A stretch of 6,188 nt of DNA from Candidatus Competibacteraceae bacterium (GCA_020445045.1 JAGRHI010000155.1:1-6188), one strand, 5' to 3'. Positions 1 through 5,568 are shown, counted from the first letter of the stretch. Notes: generated by a model not told the origin, from the letters alone. Made by a program: numbers and translations.

Positions 1-1047
1 TTCCCCAGCGCCTGCGGCAAGACCAACCTCGCCATGATCGTCCCGCCCAAGGGCTTCGGCAATTGGAAGGCGCTGACCGTCGGCGACGACATCGCCTGGA
101 TCAAGCCCACCGCCGATGGCACGCTGCGCGCGATCAACCCCGAGGCGGGATTCTTCGGCGTCGCGCCAGGAACCTCCTACGATTCCAACCCGATGGCGAT
201 GGAATCCTGCAAGGAAAACTCCATCTTCACCAATGTCGTGCTGACCGATGATGGCGATGTGTGGTGGGAAGGCATGGGCGTGGAAGCCCCGGCGCACGGT
301 ATCGACTGGCAGGGTAACGATTGGACGCCGGATTGCGGTCGAGTAGGCGCGCATCCCAACTCGCGCTTTACCGCGCCCGCAGGGCAATGCCCGACCATCG
401 ACCCGGCCTGGGAAGATCCGGCTGGCGTGCCGATTTCGGCTTTCATCTTCGGCGGTCGCCTGTCCAAGACCTTCCCGCTGGTCTACCAAGCCTTCGATTG
501 GAACCATGGCGTGTTCATGGCGGCCACCATGGGTTCGGAAGCCACCGCGGCGGCTATCGGCGTGACCGGCATCCGTCGTGACCCCTTTGCCATGCTGCCA
601 TTCTGCGGCTACAACATGGCGAGCTATTGGGGCCATTGGATCAACATGGGCAAGAAGCCGGAGCTCAAGCTACCCCTGATCTTCCGCACCAACTGGTTCC
701 GCAAGGGCCCGGATGGCAAGTTCGTTTGGCCGGGTTACGGTCAGAACATGCGGGTCCTCAAGTGGATCGTGGAGCGCGTCAACGGCCAGGTCGGCGCCGT
801 GGAAAGCTCGTTCGGATTGATGCCACGCTACGAGGATCTGGACTTGGAAGGTCTGGATTTCTCCAAGGAGCAATTCGAAACCATCACCAGTATCAGCCGT
901 GCGGAAGCCCTCAGCGAGATCGAGGAGATCAAGGGCTTCTTCGCCAAATTCGGTGCTCAACTGCCGCCGGAACTCGAAAAGCAGCGCCAGGAGTTCGGGA
1001 AGCGTGCGGAGAAGGCCCCCGAAGTGTGGACGGTCGAAGCAGCCTGA
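1..1047 (+). CDS. pckG: Phosphoenolpyruvate carboxykinase (GTP), 3' part (5' end outside window)
   Basis: This enzyme interconverts oxaloacetate + GTP and phosphoenolpyruvate + GDP + CO2 in the cytosol, at the entry to gluconeogenesis. The frame is open from base 1, and the first residues, FPSACGKTN, are the kinase-1a P-loop of the GTP-dependent family with its reactive Cys (residue 5) and Lys (residue 7). The ATG at 34 is therefore internal and not the start. Other family marks, in residues of this fragment: GDD at 28-30 (metal/phosphate site), AINPE and GFFGVAPGTS just after it, HPNSRF at 118-123, FGGR, and the guanine-pocket stretch WFRK...KF.WPGYG at about 232-247. The fragment is 348 residues. 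The family is about 600, so roughly 250-280 N-terminal residues with the substrate-binding Arg are missing. The C-terminal tail is charged and ends WTVEAA. The gene converges on the leftward hydrolase gene across a palindromic terminator. The ATP-dependent PckA family lacks these motifs. Confidence 0.97.
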   Translation, partial: FPSACGKTNLAMIVPPKGFGNWKALTVGDDIAWIKPTADGTLRAINPEAGFFGVAPGTSYDSNPMAMESCKENSIFTNVVLTDDGDVWWEGMGVEAPAHGIDWQGNDWTPDCGRVGAHPNSRFTAPAGQCPTIDPAWEDPAGVPISAFIFGGRLSKTFPLVYQAFDWNHGVFMAATMGSEATAAAIGVTGIRRDPFAMLPFCGYNMASYWGHWINMGKKPELKLPLIFRTNWFRKGPDGKFVWPGYGQNMRVLKWIVERVNGQVGAVESSFGLMPRYEDLDLEGLDFSKEQFETITSISRAEALSEIEEIKGFFAKFGAQLPPELEKQRQEFGKRAEKAPEVWTVEAA

Positions 1048-1087
1048 AGCGGGATGGCCATGGATGGTGAGGTAAGACATTAAGAGC

Positions 1088-1121
1088 AACGAAAAAGCCG
1101 GCGTACGCCGGCTTTTTCGTT
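1088..1121. terminator. Perfect palindrome, two-way intrinsic terminator
   Basis: Two 17-base arms (1088-1104 and 1105-1121) are exact reverse complements. Each has a GC core (GCCGGCGT / ACGCCGGC), and the outer part is an A-run on the left arm and a T-run (CTTTTTCG) on the right. On either strand the RNA forms a GC-rich stem followed by a U-run. It lies 40 bases after the pckG stop and 57 bases beyond the stop of the opposing hydrolase gene, so it can end transcription from both sides. No other hairpin of this strength lies between the two stops. Confidence 0.88.
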
Positions 1122-1178
1122 CGCATGTTGGATACACGGTGCTTCGGAAAGCTCTCACGAAAACCCACTGTGCATCCT

Positions 1179-2060
1179 TTAATTCCCAAAAAACTCGCGG
1201 AGCGCCGACACCACGTCTTCCGGTTTTTCCTCTGGAAGAAAATGCCCGCACTCCAACGCCTTGCCTTCCACCTGGTCGGCGTATTGCCGCCAAACCTCCA
1301 GCACATCGTAGGTCCGGTGAACAAACCCTTTGACGCCCCATAACACGAGCAGCGGACAGCGAACCTTCTTGCCTAGATCTTCTTCATCATGCCGCAAGTC
1401 AATGCTCGCCGCCGCCCGATAATCTTCGCAGGATGCCCGAATGGTTTCCGGATTGCTGAAACAACGAACGTACTCGGACACGACTTCTGGCGCGAATTTG
1501 GCGTCCGGCGCGCTCCAACGCTTCAATTTTTCGGTGAGATAGTAGGCCGGCTGGGCTCCAATCATCCGTTCAGGTAGTCCGTTCGGCTGGATTAGAAAAA
1601 ACCAGTGATAGTAACCCGTGGCAAAATTTTGGTCGGTGTGCTTGAACATGTGATAGGTGGGAACGATATCCATGATACATGCCTTCTTGACTCGATCAGG
1701 ATAATCGAGCGCCATGCGATGGGCCACCCTGGCGCCCCGATCATGACCAGCCACGACAAATTCCCGGTATCCGAAGTATTCCATCACTTCCATCATGTCC
1801 CGAGCCATCGCCCGCTTGGAATAGGCGCCATGATCCGGGGTGCTTTTCGGCTTGGAGCTATCGCCATATCCGCGCAAATCCGGACAAATGACGCGAAACT
1901 CATCCGCTAATTGCGGTGCGACTTGGTGCCACATGGCATGCGTTTGCGGATAGCCATGTAAAAACAATAACGGACTACCTGACCCACCATGTTCCATAAA
2001 AATGGCCGCGCCACTGGTATTAATCTGAATCTTATTAAATTCTTTTCCGAGTCTGGCCAT
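1179..2060 (-). CDS. Alpha/beta hydrolase, fluoroacetate dehalogenase-like (haloacetate dehalogenase / epoxide hydrolase family)
   Basis: This is a 293-residue cytosolic alpha/beta hydrolase with no signal peptide. Visible motifs: HGYPQ at 35-39 (oxyanion region), DLRGYGDS at 61-68, the nucleophile elbow GHDRG at 105-109 with Asp107, then Arg108 and Arg111, catalytic acid Asp131 in DIVPT, His152-Trp153 in YHW, cap Trp182, Tyr214 in CEDYR, and base His273 in GHFLPEE. From memory of the Rhodopseudomonas palustris fluoroacetate dehalogenase RPA1163, these match Asp110, Arg111, Arg114, Asp134, His155, Trp156, Trp185, Tyr219 and His280, at constant spacing through the cap. They include the carboxylate-binding Arg pair and the His/Trp/Tyr halide pocket. 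The expected chemistry is hydrolytic removal of halide from 2-haloacids through an aspartyl ester. Epoxide hydrolase or another ester/halide substrate cannot be excluded. The ATG at 2060 has a good ribosome site (AGGGGA at 2065-2070 on the complement). It is the last gene of the leftward group. Confidence 0.9.
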   Translation of the reverse strand: MARLGKEFNKIQINTSGAAIFMEHGGSGSPLLFLHGYPQTHAMWHQVAPQLADEFRVICPDLRGYGDSSKPKSTPDHGAYSKRAMARDMMEVMEYFGYREFVVAGHDRGARVAHRMALDYPDRVKKACIMDIVPTYHMFKHTDQNFATGYYHWFFLIQPNGLPERMIGAQPAYYLTEKLKRWSAPDAKFAPEVVSEYVRCFSNPETIRASCEDYRAAASIDLRHDEEDLGKKVRCPLLVLWGVKGFVHRTYDVLEVWRQYADQVEGKALECGHFLPEEKPEDVVSALREFFGN

Positions 2061-2095
2061 AAAATCCCCTCAATTCTCATAATGAATCGATCGTG

Positions 2096-2112
2096 TATGG
2101 ATCGACTCCATA
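2096..2112. other. Short inverted repeat upstream of the hydrolase gene
   Basis: TATGGA (2096-2101) and TCCATA (2107-2112) are exact reverse complements around a 5-base loop. The repeat lies 36 bases upstream of the hydrolase start and 64 bases downstream of the small gene's stop. It has no T-run on the minus strand, so it is a poor terminator. It could be an operator half-site pair or chance. Confidence 0.25.
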
Positions 2113-2175
2113 TCTTCAGATTCGGCCTCTAGGATCAACAAGACAATGAGATTATCAACTCAGGTCGGCTTTACT

Positions 2176-2334
2176 TCATTCCAAATCGGATTGCTGGTTC
2201 GGCGTCCCGTCCGGCGGGGCATTGCTATTTTTATCCAATTTCCGCTGGCGTTTCTCTTTCTGTTTCTCTTCCTGTTTCTTCTTCTTACTCAGATCCTTTT
2301 GACGTTTTTCGTACTGATAGTTAGGCTTGACCAA
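2176..2334 (-). CDS. Small lysine/glutamate-rich protein, 52 residues, TTG start
   Basis: Function unknown. The protein opens MVKPNYQYEKRQKDL (TTG read as Met) and continues into a highly charged stretch of Lys, Gln, Glu and Arg (KKKKQEEKQKEKRQRKL), then a flexible Asn/Pro/Gly/Gln tail. There is no membrane segment or cysteine. The middle is likely a helix or coiled coil, and nucleic-acid or ribosome contact is possible from charge alone. I recall short proteobacterial hypothetical proteins that start KPNYQFEKRQ and carry similar KKKK/EEK runs. That is recollection, not a search. The TTG at 2334 is chosen because AAGGAG sits 5 bases before it and the family-like part begins there. A longer reading from a TTG at 2367 would add 11 residues without a clear ribosome site. 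The opposite-strand frame here encodes only a Phe/Leu mirror of the Lys/Glu codons and is not believed. The gene lies between the haemoglobin gene (171-bp gap) and the hydrolase gene (115-bp gap) on the same strand. Confidence 0.7.
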   Translation of the reverse strand: MVKPNYQYEKRQKDLSKKKKQEEKQKEKRQRKLDKNSNAPPDGTPNQQSDLE

Positions 2335-2339
2335 GGTCG

Positions 2340-2345
2340 CTCCTT
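2340..2345 (-). promoter_or_regulatory. Ribosome binding site deciding the TTG start of the small gene
   Basis: The complement reads AAGGAG, followed by the 5-base spacer CGACC and then TTG at 2334-2332. This is the best ribosome site in the region and sets the start of the 52-residue protein. Confidence 0.65.
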
Positions 2346-2475
2346 TGCACAGGGGGTGATGGGTCAAGGGGTAACACCAGTCGCCCCCATGGAGTTTGAC
2401 GAAGCGTCTGATCGGTACGGGTCGTTGTTGGCAAGACTATGATTTCAAGGGACAGATGGACCAATAGCCGCTGAA

Positions 2476-2494
2476 TCGGAGACGTGGCCTCCGA
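2476..2494. other. Small hairpin after the truncated haemoglobin gene
   Basis: TCGGAG (2476-2481) and CTCCGA (2489-2494) pair exactly around a 7-base loop, 11 bases beyond the stop of the haemoglobin gene. No T-run follows on the minus strand, so termination here would be weak at best. The rest of the 171-base gap (2335-2505) holds only the small gene's ribosome site; I see nothing else in it. Confidence 0.3.
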
Positions 2495-2505
2495 CAACTC
2501 ATTCT

Positions 2506-2931
2506 TCAATCCCTGTTTCGACTCCGCTCCGCCGGCACATAGAGCTGTTTCATCAAATAATGCTTGAACTCCGCCGTGTACGGTTGGTTTTTCAGCGCCG
2601 TATCCATACACAACAACCACGCATCGCGCTCTTTCGATCCAATCTCAAAGCGACTGTGCGCCTGCGGTATTCTGATGGAACCATACTTCTCCATATAAAG
2701 TTTTGGACCACCCAGCCAACCACACAAGAATCGAGCCAGCTTATCCCGAGTCATATCCAGATCCTTTGGATGCATGTTTCTTATTTTCTCGGCTTCAGGC
2801 AGTCGTTCCATTGCGTCATAAAAATCATCGACCAGCTTTCTTATGCCCGATTCGCCACCCGCCGCTTGATAGGAGGCATCGCCTATACCATATTGAGGTT
2901 TATTCTTACGTTTAAGCTCTGTAACTTCCAA
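2506..2931 (-). CDS. Group II truncated haemoglobin (trHbO type)
   Basis: This is a 141-residue haem protein of the 2-on-2 globin fold, cytosolic. Family marks: FY at 37-38 (Tyr B10), RNMHPKDL at 51-58 (His54 at the CD1 position, where mycobacterial GlbO has Tyr), FLCGWLGGP at 68-76, YGSIRIPQAHSRFEI with the proximal His92 (F8), and RDAWLLCM with Trp105 (G8), which defines group II. Roles shown for the family include O2 binding, reaction with NO or peroxide, and oxidative-stress protection; which applies here cannot be read from sequence. A short N-terminal extension (about 15 residues, basic) precedes the globin fold, and the tail is basic (ERSRNRD). The start is a TTG at 2931: an in-frame stop lies 12 bases upstream (complement of 2944-2946), no ATG occurs before Met41, and GAGGGG sits 8 bases ahead. 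It follows gloA on the same strand after a 131-bp gap. The surrounding DNA is poorer in G+C than argG. Confidence 0.93.
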   Translation of the reverse strand: MEVTELKRKNKPQYGIGDASYQAAGGESGIRKLVDDFYDAMERLPEAEKIRNMHPKDLDMTRDKLARFLCGWLGGPKLYMEKYGSIRIPQAHSRFEIGSKERDAWLLCMDTALKNQPYTAEFKHYLMKQLYVPAERSRNRD

Positions 2932-2939
2932 TGAGCATA

Positions 2940-2945
2940 CCCCTC
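2940..2945 (-). promoter_or_regulatory. Ribosome binding site for the TTG start of the truncated haemoglobin gene
   Basis: The complement reads GAGGGG, 8 bases before the TTG at 2931. An ATG also occurs one base after it in another frame, but that frame does not encode the globin. Confidence 0.55.
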
Positions 2946-2970
2946 ATAATCAGTCAAAAGTCGTTGCGGA

Positions 2971-2999
2971 ATTGTTTTCTTAAATCCCATCGAAAACAA
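2971..2999 (-). promoter_or_regulatory. Weak candidate sigma-70 promoter for the truncated haemoglobin gene
   Basis: On the complement, TTGTTT (2999-2994) and AACAAT (2976-2971) are 17 bases apart. They match 3 of 6 and 4 of 6 consensus positions, about 40 bases ahead of the TTG start. No clear FNR, Dnr or NsrR box was recognised nearby. Confidence 0.2.
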
Positions 3000-3057
3000 A
3001 GTGATCATTTCAGGGTTTAGTTATCCTGAATTTCACCTTACACCGGCCATGGGATTT
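2982..3057. repeat. Nested inverted repeats in the gloA-haemoglobin gap
   Basis: AAATCCCAT (2982-2990) and ATGGGATTT (3049-3057) are exact 9-base reverse complements. Inside them lies a smaller hairpin, TTCAGG (3009-3014) with CCTGAA (3025-3030), loop 10. Together they could fold most of the 131-base gap. No long T-run follows on the minus strand. It may be a weak gloA terminator or an mRNA structure, or may be chance in A/T-rich DNA. Confidence 0.3.
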
Positions 3058-3062
3058 CCCCG

Positions 3063-3446
3063 TTATTTCTTTCCAATCAATTCGATCGGATAACCGTCGG
3101 GGTCTTCGATAAAGGAGATAATCGTGGTCCCCGCGTTCATGGGGCCAGCTTCACGAAGGATCTTACCAGCGCGTTTCTTGACCTCCGCCGTGGCCTGATA
3201 TACATCATCGACTTCAATGGCAATATGGCCATAGGCGGTCCCCATCTCATAACGATCCACACCCCAATTGTAGGTCAGCTCAATCACGGTATGATCGGAT
3301 TCATCGCCATATCCCAGGAATGCCAAGGTAAACTCACCATCGGGATAATCCCGCTGGCGTAGCAACTTCATTCCCAGGATTTCGGTGTAAAACTTGATCG
3401 AGCGCTCCAGGTCGCCGGTTCTCAACATCGTGTGGAGAATACGCAT
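3063..3446 (-). CDS. gloA: Lactoylglutathione lyase (glyoxalase I)
   Basis: The enzyme isomerises the hemithioacetal of methylglyoxal and glutathione to S-lactoylglutathione in the cytosol, the first step of the glyoxalase route. At 127 residues it is complete for the small bacterial class (E. coli GloA is 135). It has two beta-alpha-beta-beta-beta modules, beginning MRILHTMLRTGDLERS and HIAIEVDDV. The metal ligands are all present at the E. coli numbers: His5, Glu56, His74 and Glu122. The lack of the inserted segments of the Zn-type enzymes suggests Ni/Co activation. The ATG at 3446 is preceded by a strong ribosome site, GGAGGTG, and matches the family N-terminus exactly. It lies 71 bases after the argG stop on the same strand, so readthrough from argG is possible, with a stable hairpin in between. 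Nothing odd is seen in the protein. Confidence 0.97.
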   Translation of the reverse strand: MRILHTMLRTGDLERSIKFYTEILGMKLLRQRDYPDGEFTLAFLGYGDESDHTVIELTYNWGVDRYEMGTAYGHIAIEVDDVYQATAEVKKRAGKILREAGPMNAGTTIISFIEDPDGYPIELIGKK

Positions 3447-3453
3447 GATTCTT

Positions 3454-3460
3454 CACCTCC
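3454..3460 (-). promoter_or_regulatory. Strong ribosome binding site of gloA
   Basis: The complement reads GGAGGTG, with 7 bases before the ATG at 3446. It is nearly the full anti-16S complement. The stop of a 13-codon upstream frame falls within it (see findings). Confidence 0.75.
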
Positions 3461-3479
3461 AAATCGGGTCGCGAATCGT

Positions 3480-3510
3480 AACCGGCACGACCATGCCCGC
3501 CGTGCCGGTT
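3480..3510 (-). terminator. Stable hairpin between argG and gloA (terminator or mRNA-stabilising stem)
   Basis: The arms AACCGGCACG (3480-3489) and CGTGCCGGTT (3501-3510) pair perfectly over 10 bp around an 11-base loop, starting 7 bases after the argG stop. No T-run follows on the minus strand (the next bases are ACGATTCGCG), so it is not a standard intrinsic terminator. It may protect the 3' end of argG mRNA, thin out transcription into gloA, or act with Rho. Confidence 0.5.
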
Positions 3511-3517
3511 TCCCAAA

Positions 3518-4735
3518 TTACCGCCGCCCTTTCAGCGCCGCGATCCGCATCCGCAACGCATTGAGCTTGATGAACCCACCCGCGTCCTTCTGGTCGTAGG
3601 CGCCGGCGTCGTCCTCGAAAGTGGCGATGTTCATGTCGAACAGGCTATCGTCCGACTTGCGACCGGCCACGATCACGTTGCCTTTGTACAGCTTGACCCG
3701 CACCGTGCCGTTCACAGGGGCTTGCGACGCATCGATCATGGTCTGCAACAACTTGCGCTCGGGACTCCACCAATAGCCGTTATAAACCAGACTGGCGTAG
3801 CGCGGCATTAGTTCGTCCTTGATATGGGCGACTTCCCGGTCCAAGGTCAGCGATTCCATGGCCCGGTGCGCCTTGAGCATGATGGTGCCACCGGGGGTTT
3901 CGTAGCAACCACGCGATTTCATGCCGACATAGCGGTTTTCGACCATATCCAACCGGCCGATGCCGTGCTCGCCACCAAGCTGGTTTAGTTTAGTCAACAC
4001 TGCGGCGGGGGTCAGCGTTTCGCCGTCGATGGCCACGATATCGCCGTTGCGGTAGTCCAGTTCGACATGGCGCGGCTGATCCGGTGCCTGTTCCGGCGAC
4101 ACCGACCAGCGCCACATCGCTTCGTCCGGCTCGTTCCACGGATCTTCCAGCACACCGCCTTCGTAAGAGATATGCAGCAGGTTGGCGTCCATCGAATACG
4201 GCGATTTCGTGCCGCGCTTCATCTCGACCGGAATGCCATGCTGCTCCGCGTAGGCCAGCATTTTTTCGCGCGACAGCAGATCCCACTCCCGCCACGGGGC
4301 AATGATCTTGATGTCGGGCTTCAGGGCATAGGCGCCCAGCTCGAAGCGCACTTGATCGTTGCCCTTACCGGTGGCACCGTGGGAGATGGCTTCAGCGCCG
4401 GTTTGCACGGCGATCTCGATCTGCCGCTTGGCGATCAGCGGTCGGGCGATCGAGGTACCCAGCAGGTATTCGCCCTCGTAAATCGCGTTGGCCCGAAACA
4501 TGGGAAACACGAAGTCACGCACGAATTCTTCGCGCAGGTCATCAATGAAGATGTGTTCCGGCTTGATGCCGGCCATCAGCGCCTTTTGCCGCGCCGGTTC
4601 CAGTTCCTCGCCCTGCCCCAGATCGGCGGTAAAGGTCACGATCTCGCACTGGTAGACATCCTGCAACCATTTCAGGATCACCGAGGTATCCAGCCCACCC
4701 GAATAGGCCAGCACGACTTTCTTGATGTCGGACAT
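3518..4735 (-). CDS. argG: Argininosuccinate synthase
   Basis: The enzyme joins citrulline and aspartate with ATP to form argininosuccinate, AMP and PPi, the penultimate step of arginine synthesis, in the cytosol. The protein has 405 residues, the usual length for the shorter bacterial type (E. coli's divergent enzyme is 447). It is an N-type ATP pyrophosphatase: AYSGGLDTS at 10-18 binds ATP, and GATGKGNDQVRF at 120-131 is the second family signature. The C-terminal half carries GIGRLDMVENR and GCYETPGG, which bind citrulline and aspartate and form the tetramer. The start is the ATG at 4735 (MSDIKKVVLAYSGG): GAGGAG lies 4 bases ahead and homologues begin here. A reading from 4804 would add 23 unlike residues that run through a hairpin leader. 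The gene is rich in G+C (38 of 60 in a sampled line). It has a 200-base upstream gap with its own promoter candidate, so it is probably the first gene of a unit that may continue into gloA. Confidence 0.98.
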   Translation of the reverse strand: MSDIKKVVLAYSGGLDTSVILKWLQDVYQCEIVTFTADLGQGEELEPARQKALMAGIKPEHIFIDDLREEFVRDFVFPMFRANAIYEGEYLLGTSIARPLIAKRQIEIAVQTGAEAISHGATGKGNDQVRFELGAYALKPDIKIIAPWREWDLLSREKMLAYAEQHGIPVEMKRGTKSPYSMDANLLHISYEGGVLEDPWNEPDEAMWRWSVSPEQAPDQPRHVELDYRNGDIVAIDGETLTPAAVLTKLNQLGGEHGIGRLDMVENRYVGMKSRGCYETPGGTIMLKAHRAMESLTLDREVAHIKDELMPRYASLVYNGYWWSPERKLLQTMIDASQAPVNGTVRVKLYKGNVIVAGRKSDDSLFDMNIATFEDDAGAYDQKDAGGFIKLNALRMRIAALKGRR

Positions 4736-4739
4736 AACG

Positions 4740-4745
4740 CTCCTC
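4740..4745 (-). promoter_or_regulatory. Ribosome binding site setting the argG start
   Basis: The complement reads GAGGAG, 4 bases before the ATG at 4735 (a little close). It excludes the longer reading from 4804. Confidence 0.7.
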
Positions 4746-4774
4746 ACGCATACCGGTCGGTTCAATAACAAGAA

Positions 4775-4800
4775 CGGCCCGGACCCTCTAGTCCGGACCG
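4775..4800 (-). promoter_or_regulatory. Hairpin in the argG leader, terminator-like
   Basis: On the minus strand the arm CGGTCCGGAC, loop TAGAGG and arm GTCCGGGCCG form a 10-bp stem with one G-U pair. It is followed by TTCTTGTTATTG (8 T in 12). It lies about 40 bases ahead of the argG ATG, inside the expected untranslated leader. This is what a leaky terminator or attenuator looks like, but no leader peptide rich in Arg codons and no competing antiterminator arm was found. It could instead be the terminator of the upstream acyltransferase unit. Confidence 0.5.
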
Positions 4801-4858
4801 CCACAAGCCACTAGCTTAAGGTTTTGCCTCCATGCGTCAAGGCGTGGCGGACGAATCA

Positions 4859-4886
4859 ATCAGATTTGACTCTGTTGAGTATTCAA
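4859..4886 (-). promoter_or_regulatory. Candidate sigma-70 promoter for argG
   Basis: On the complement, TTGAAT (4886-4881) and TCTGAT (4864-4859) are 16 bases apart, each matching 4 of 6 consensus positions. They lie about 125 bases ahead of the argG ATG in the otherwise empty 4805-4935 gap. A transcript from here would carry the leader hairpin. The -35 element lies in the palindrome TTGA/TCAA (4875-4886). No other signal was seen in the gap. Confidence 0.28.
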
Positions 4887-4935
4887 GGGATAAAACCTCA
4901 AGTCGCTAAATCCGCCCTTCTTCGATCATCGCCAC

Positions 4936-5568
4936 CTACGGTTCCGGCGACGTCAAATTAGCCACCAGCGCGGCCATGAACCCAGACCGGTCACCTTGCC
5001 AGCGCAACGTCTCCCCCACCCAGGCATCGCAGAAGAATGGCACCGGCAACCAGTGGCCCTTGGGTAGTACCTTACCCAAACCGGACAACCGCACCGGATG
5101 AACCGGTACCTCCGGTAATCGTTCGACCAGCCAGACGATACCGGTTTTCAGCTTTCCCAAACATTCCGGCTCGCCGCGCGTCCCTTCCGGGAAAAAGATC
5201 ACGATATCGTCCACCGCCAGCGCATCGCGTACCGGCTCCAGCACTTCGGCACGAGAACCGCCGCCGCAAGTCGCCACCGGAATAATCCCGATCACACGGG
5301 TGGCAAACCAGGATCGCCAGCACCCGCGCAAAAAATACTCCGCCGACGCCACCGGCCGCACGCGCGGCAATAAGCGCAGAGGCAACATGGCCATCAACAC
5401 CAGCGCATCCAGATGGCTATTGTGGTTGGCGACGATCAAGGCTGGGCCTCGCCGGGGCAAGCGGTCGCGGCGGCGCACGTTGATCCCCACCGCCAGCAGC
5501 AGAAACGGCTTGACGACCAACAGAAAGAACAGCAGGCGCAGTGCGGCGCAACCCATGATCAGCTTCAA
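4936..5568 (-). CDS. PlsC-like 1-acyl-sn-glycerol-3-phosphate acyltransferase
   Basis: This is a membrane-bound acyltransferase of the LPLAT superfamily. It is expected to move a fatty acyl group onto lysophosphatidate to give phosphatidate at the inner face of the cytoplasmic membrane. It has 210 residues, normal for the short PlsC class. Visible parts: a hydrophobic N-terminal segment at about 6-28, block I NHNSHLD at 48-54 giving the HX4D catalytic pair His49/Asp54, block III FFPEGTRGE at 125-133 (glycerol-phosphate binding), and a VPVHPVRLSG stretch at about 154-163 as block IV. The first codon is a TTG at 5568 whose last two bases belong to the TGA of the upstream cdsA, a 4-bp TTGA overlap that implies coupled translation. 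An ATG four codons later (5556) is an alternative; neither has a strong ribosome site. The product of this gene is the substrate of the cdsA product. It could be a second, specialised copy rather than the main PlsC. Confidence 0.9.
   Translation of the reverse strand: MKLIMGCAALRLLFFLLVVKPFLLLAVGINVRRRDRLPRRGPALIVANHNSHLDALVLMAMLPLRLLPRVRPVASAEYFLRGCWRSWFATRVIGIIPVATCGGGSRAEVLEPVRDALAVDDIVIFFPEGTRGEPECLGKLKTGIVWLVERLPEVPVHPVRLSGLGKVLPKGHWLPVPFFCDAWVGETLRWQGDRSGFMAALVANLTSPEP

Noticed and set aside
34..36. ATG at 34 as the start of a short PEP carboxykinase
   Set aside because: The P-loop residues encoded by bases 1-33 are in frame and essential, so the gene continues beyond the left edge.
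670..1341. Minus-strand open frame of 223 codons across the pckG end and terminator
   Set aside because: It crosses the palindromic terminator and overlaps both the pckG and hydrolase coding regions in the wrong frames.
2146..2442. Plus-strand open frame of 98 codons with a Phe/Leu-rich run resembling a membrane helix
   Set aside because: It is the mirror of the Lys/Glu-rich codons of the minus-strand small gene. It has no good ribosome site and runs on into the promoter-side gap.
4067..4768. Plus-strand open frame of 233 codons across argG
   Set aside because: It is antisense to the certain argG gene, and its translation (many His, Arg, Gln) resembles no protein family. Long antisense frames are common in G+C-rich genes.
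4736..4804. N-terminal 23-residue extension of argininosuccinate synthase from 4804
   Set aside because: It runs through the leader hairpin, is unlike the family, and the ATG at 4735 has its own ribosome site.
4875..4886. Possible ArgR (ARG) box ahead of argG, TTGA/TCAA palindrome with ATTCA
   Set aside because: Only one half-site (TGAAT/ATTCA) fits the 18-base ARG box. The other half does not, and no second box lies beside it.
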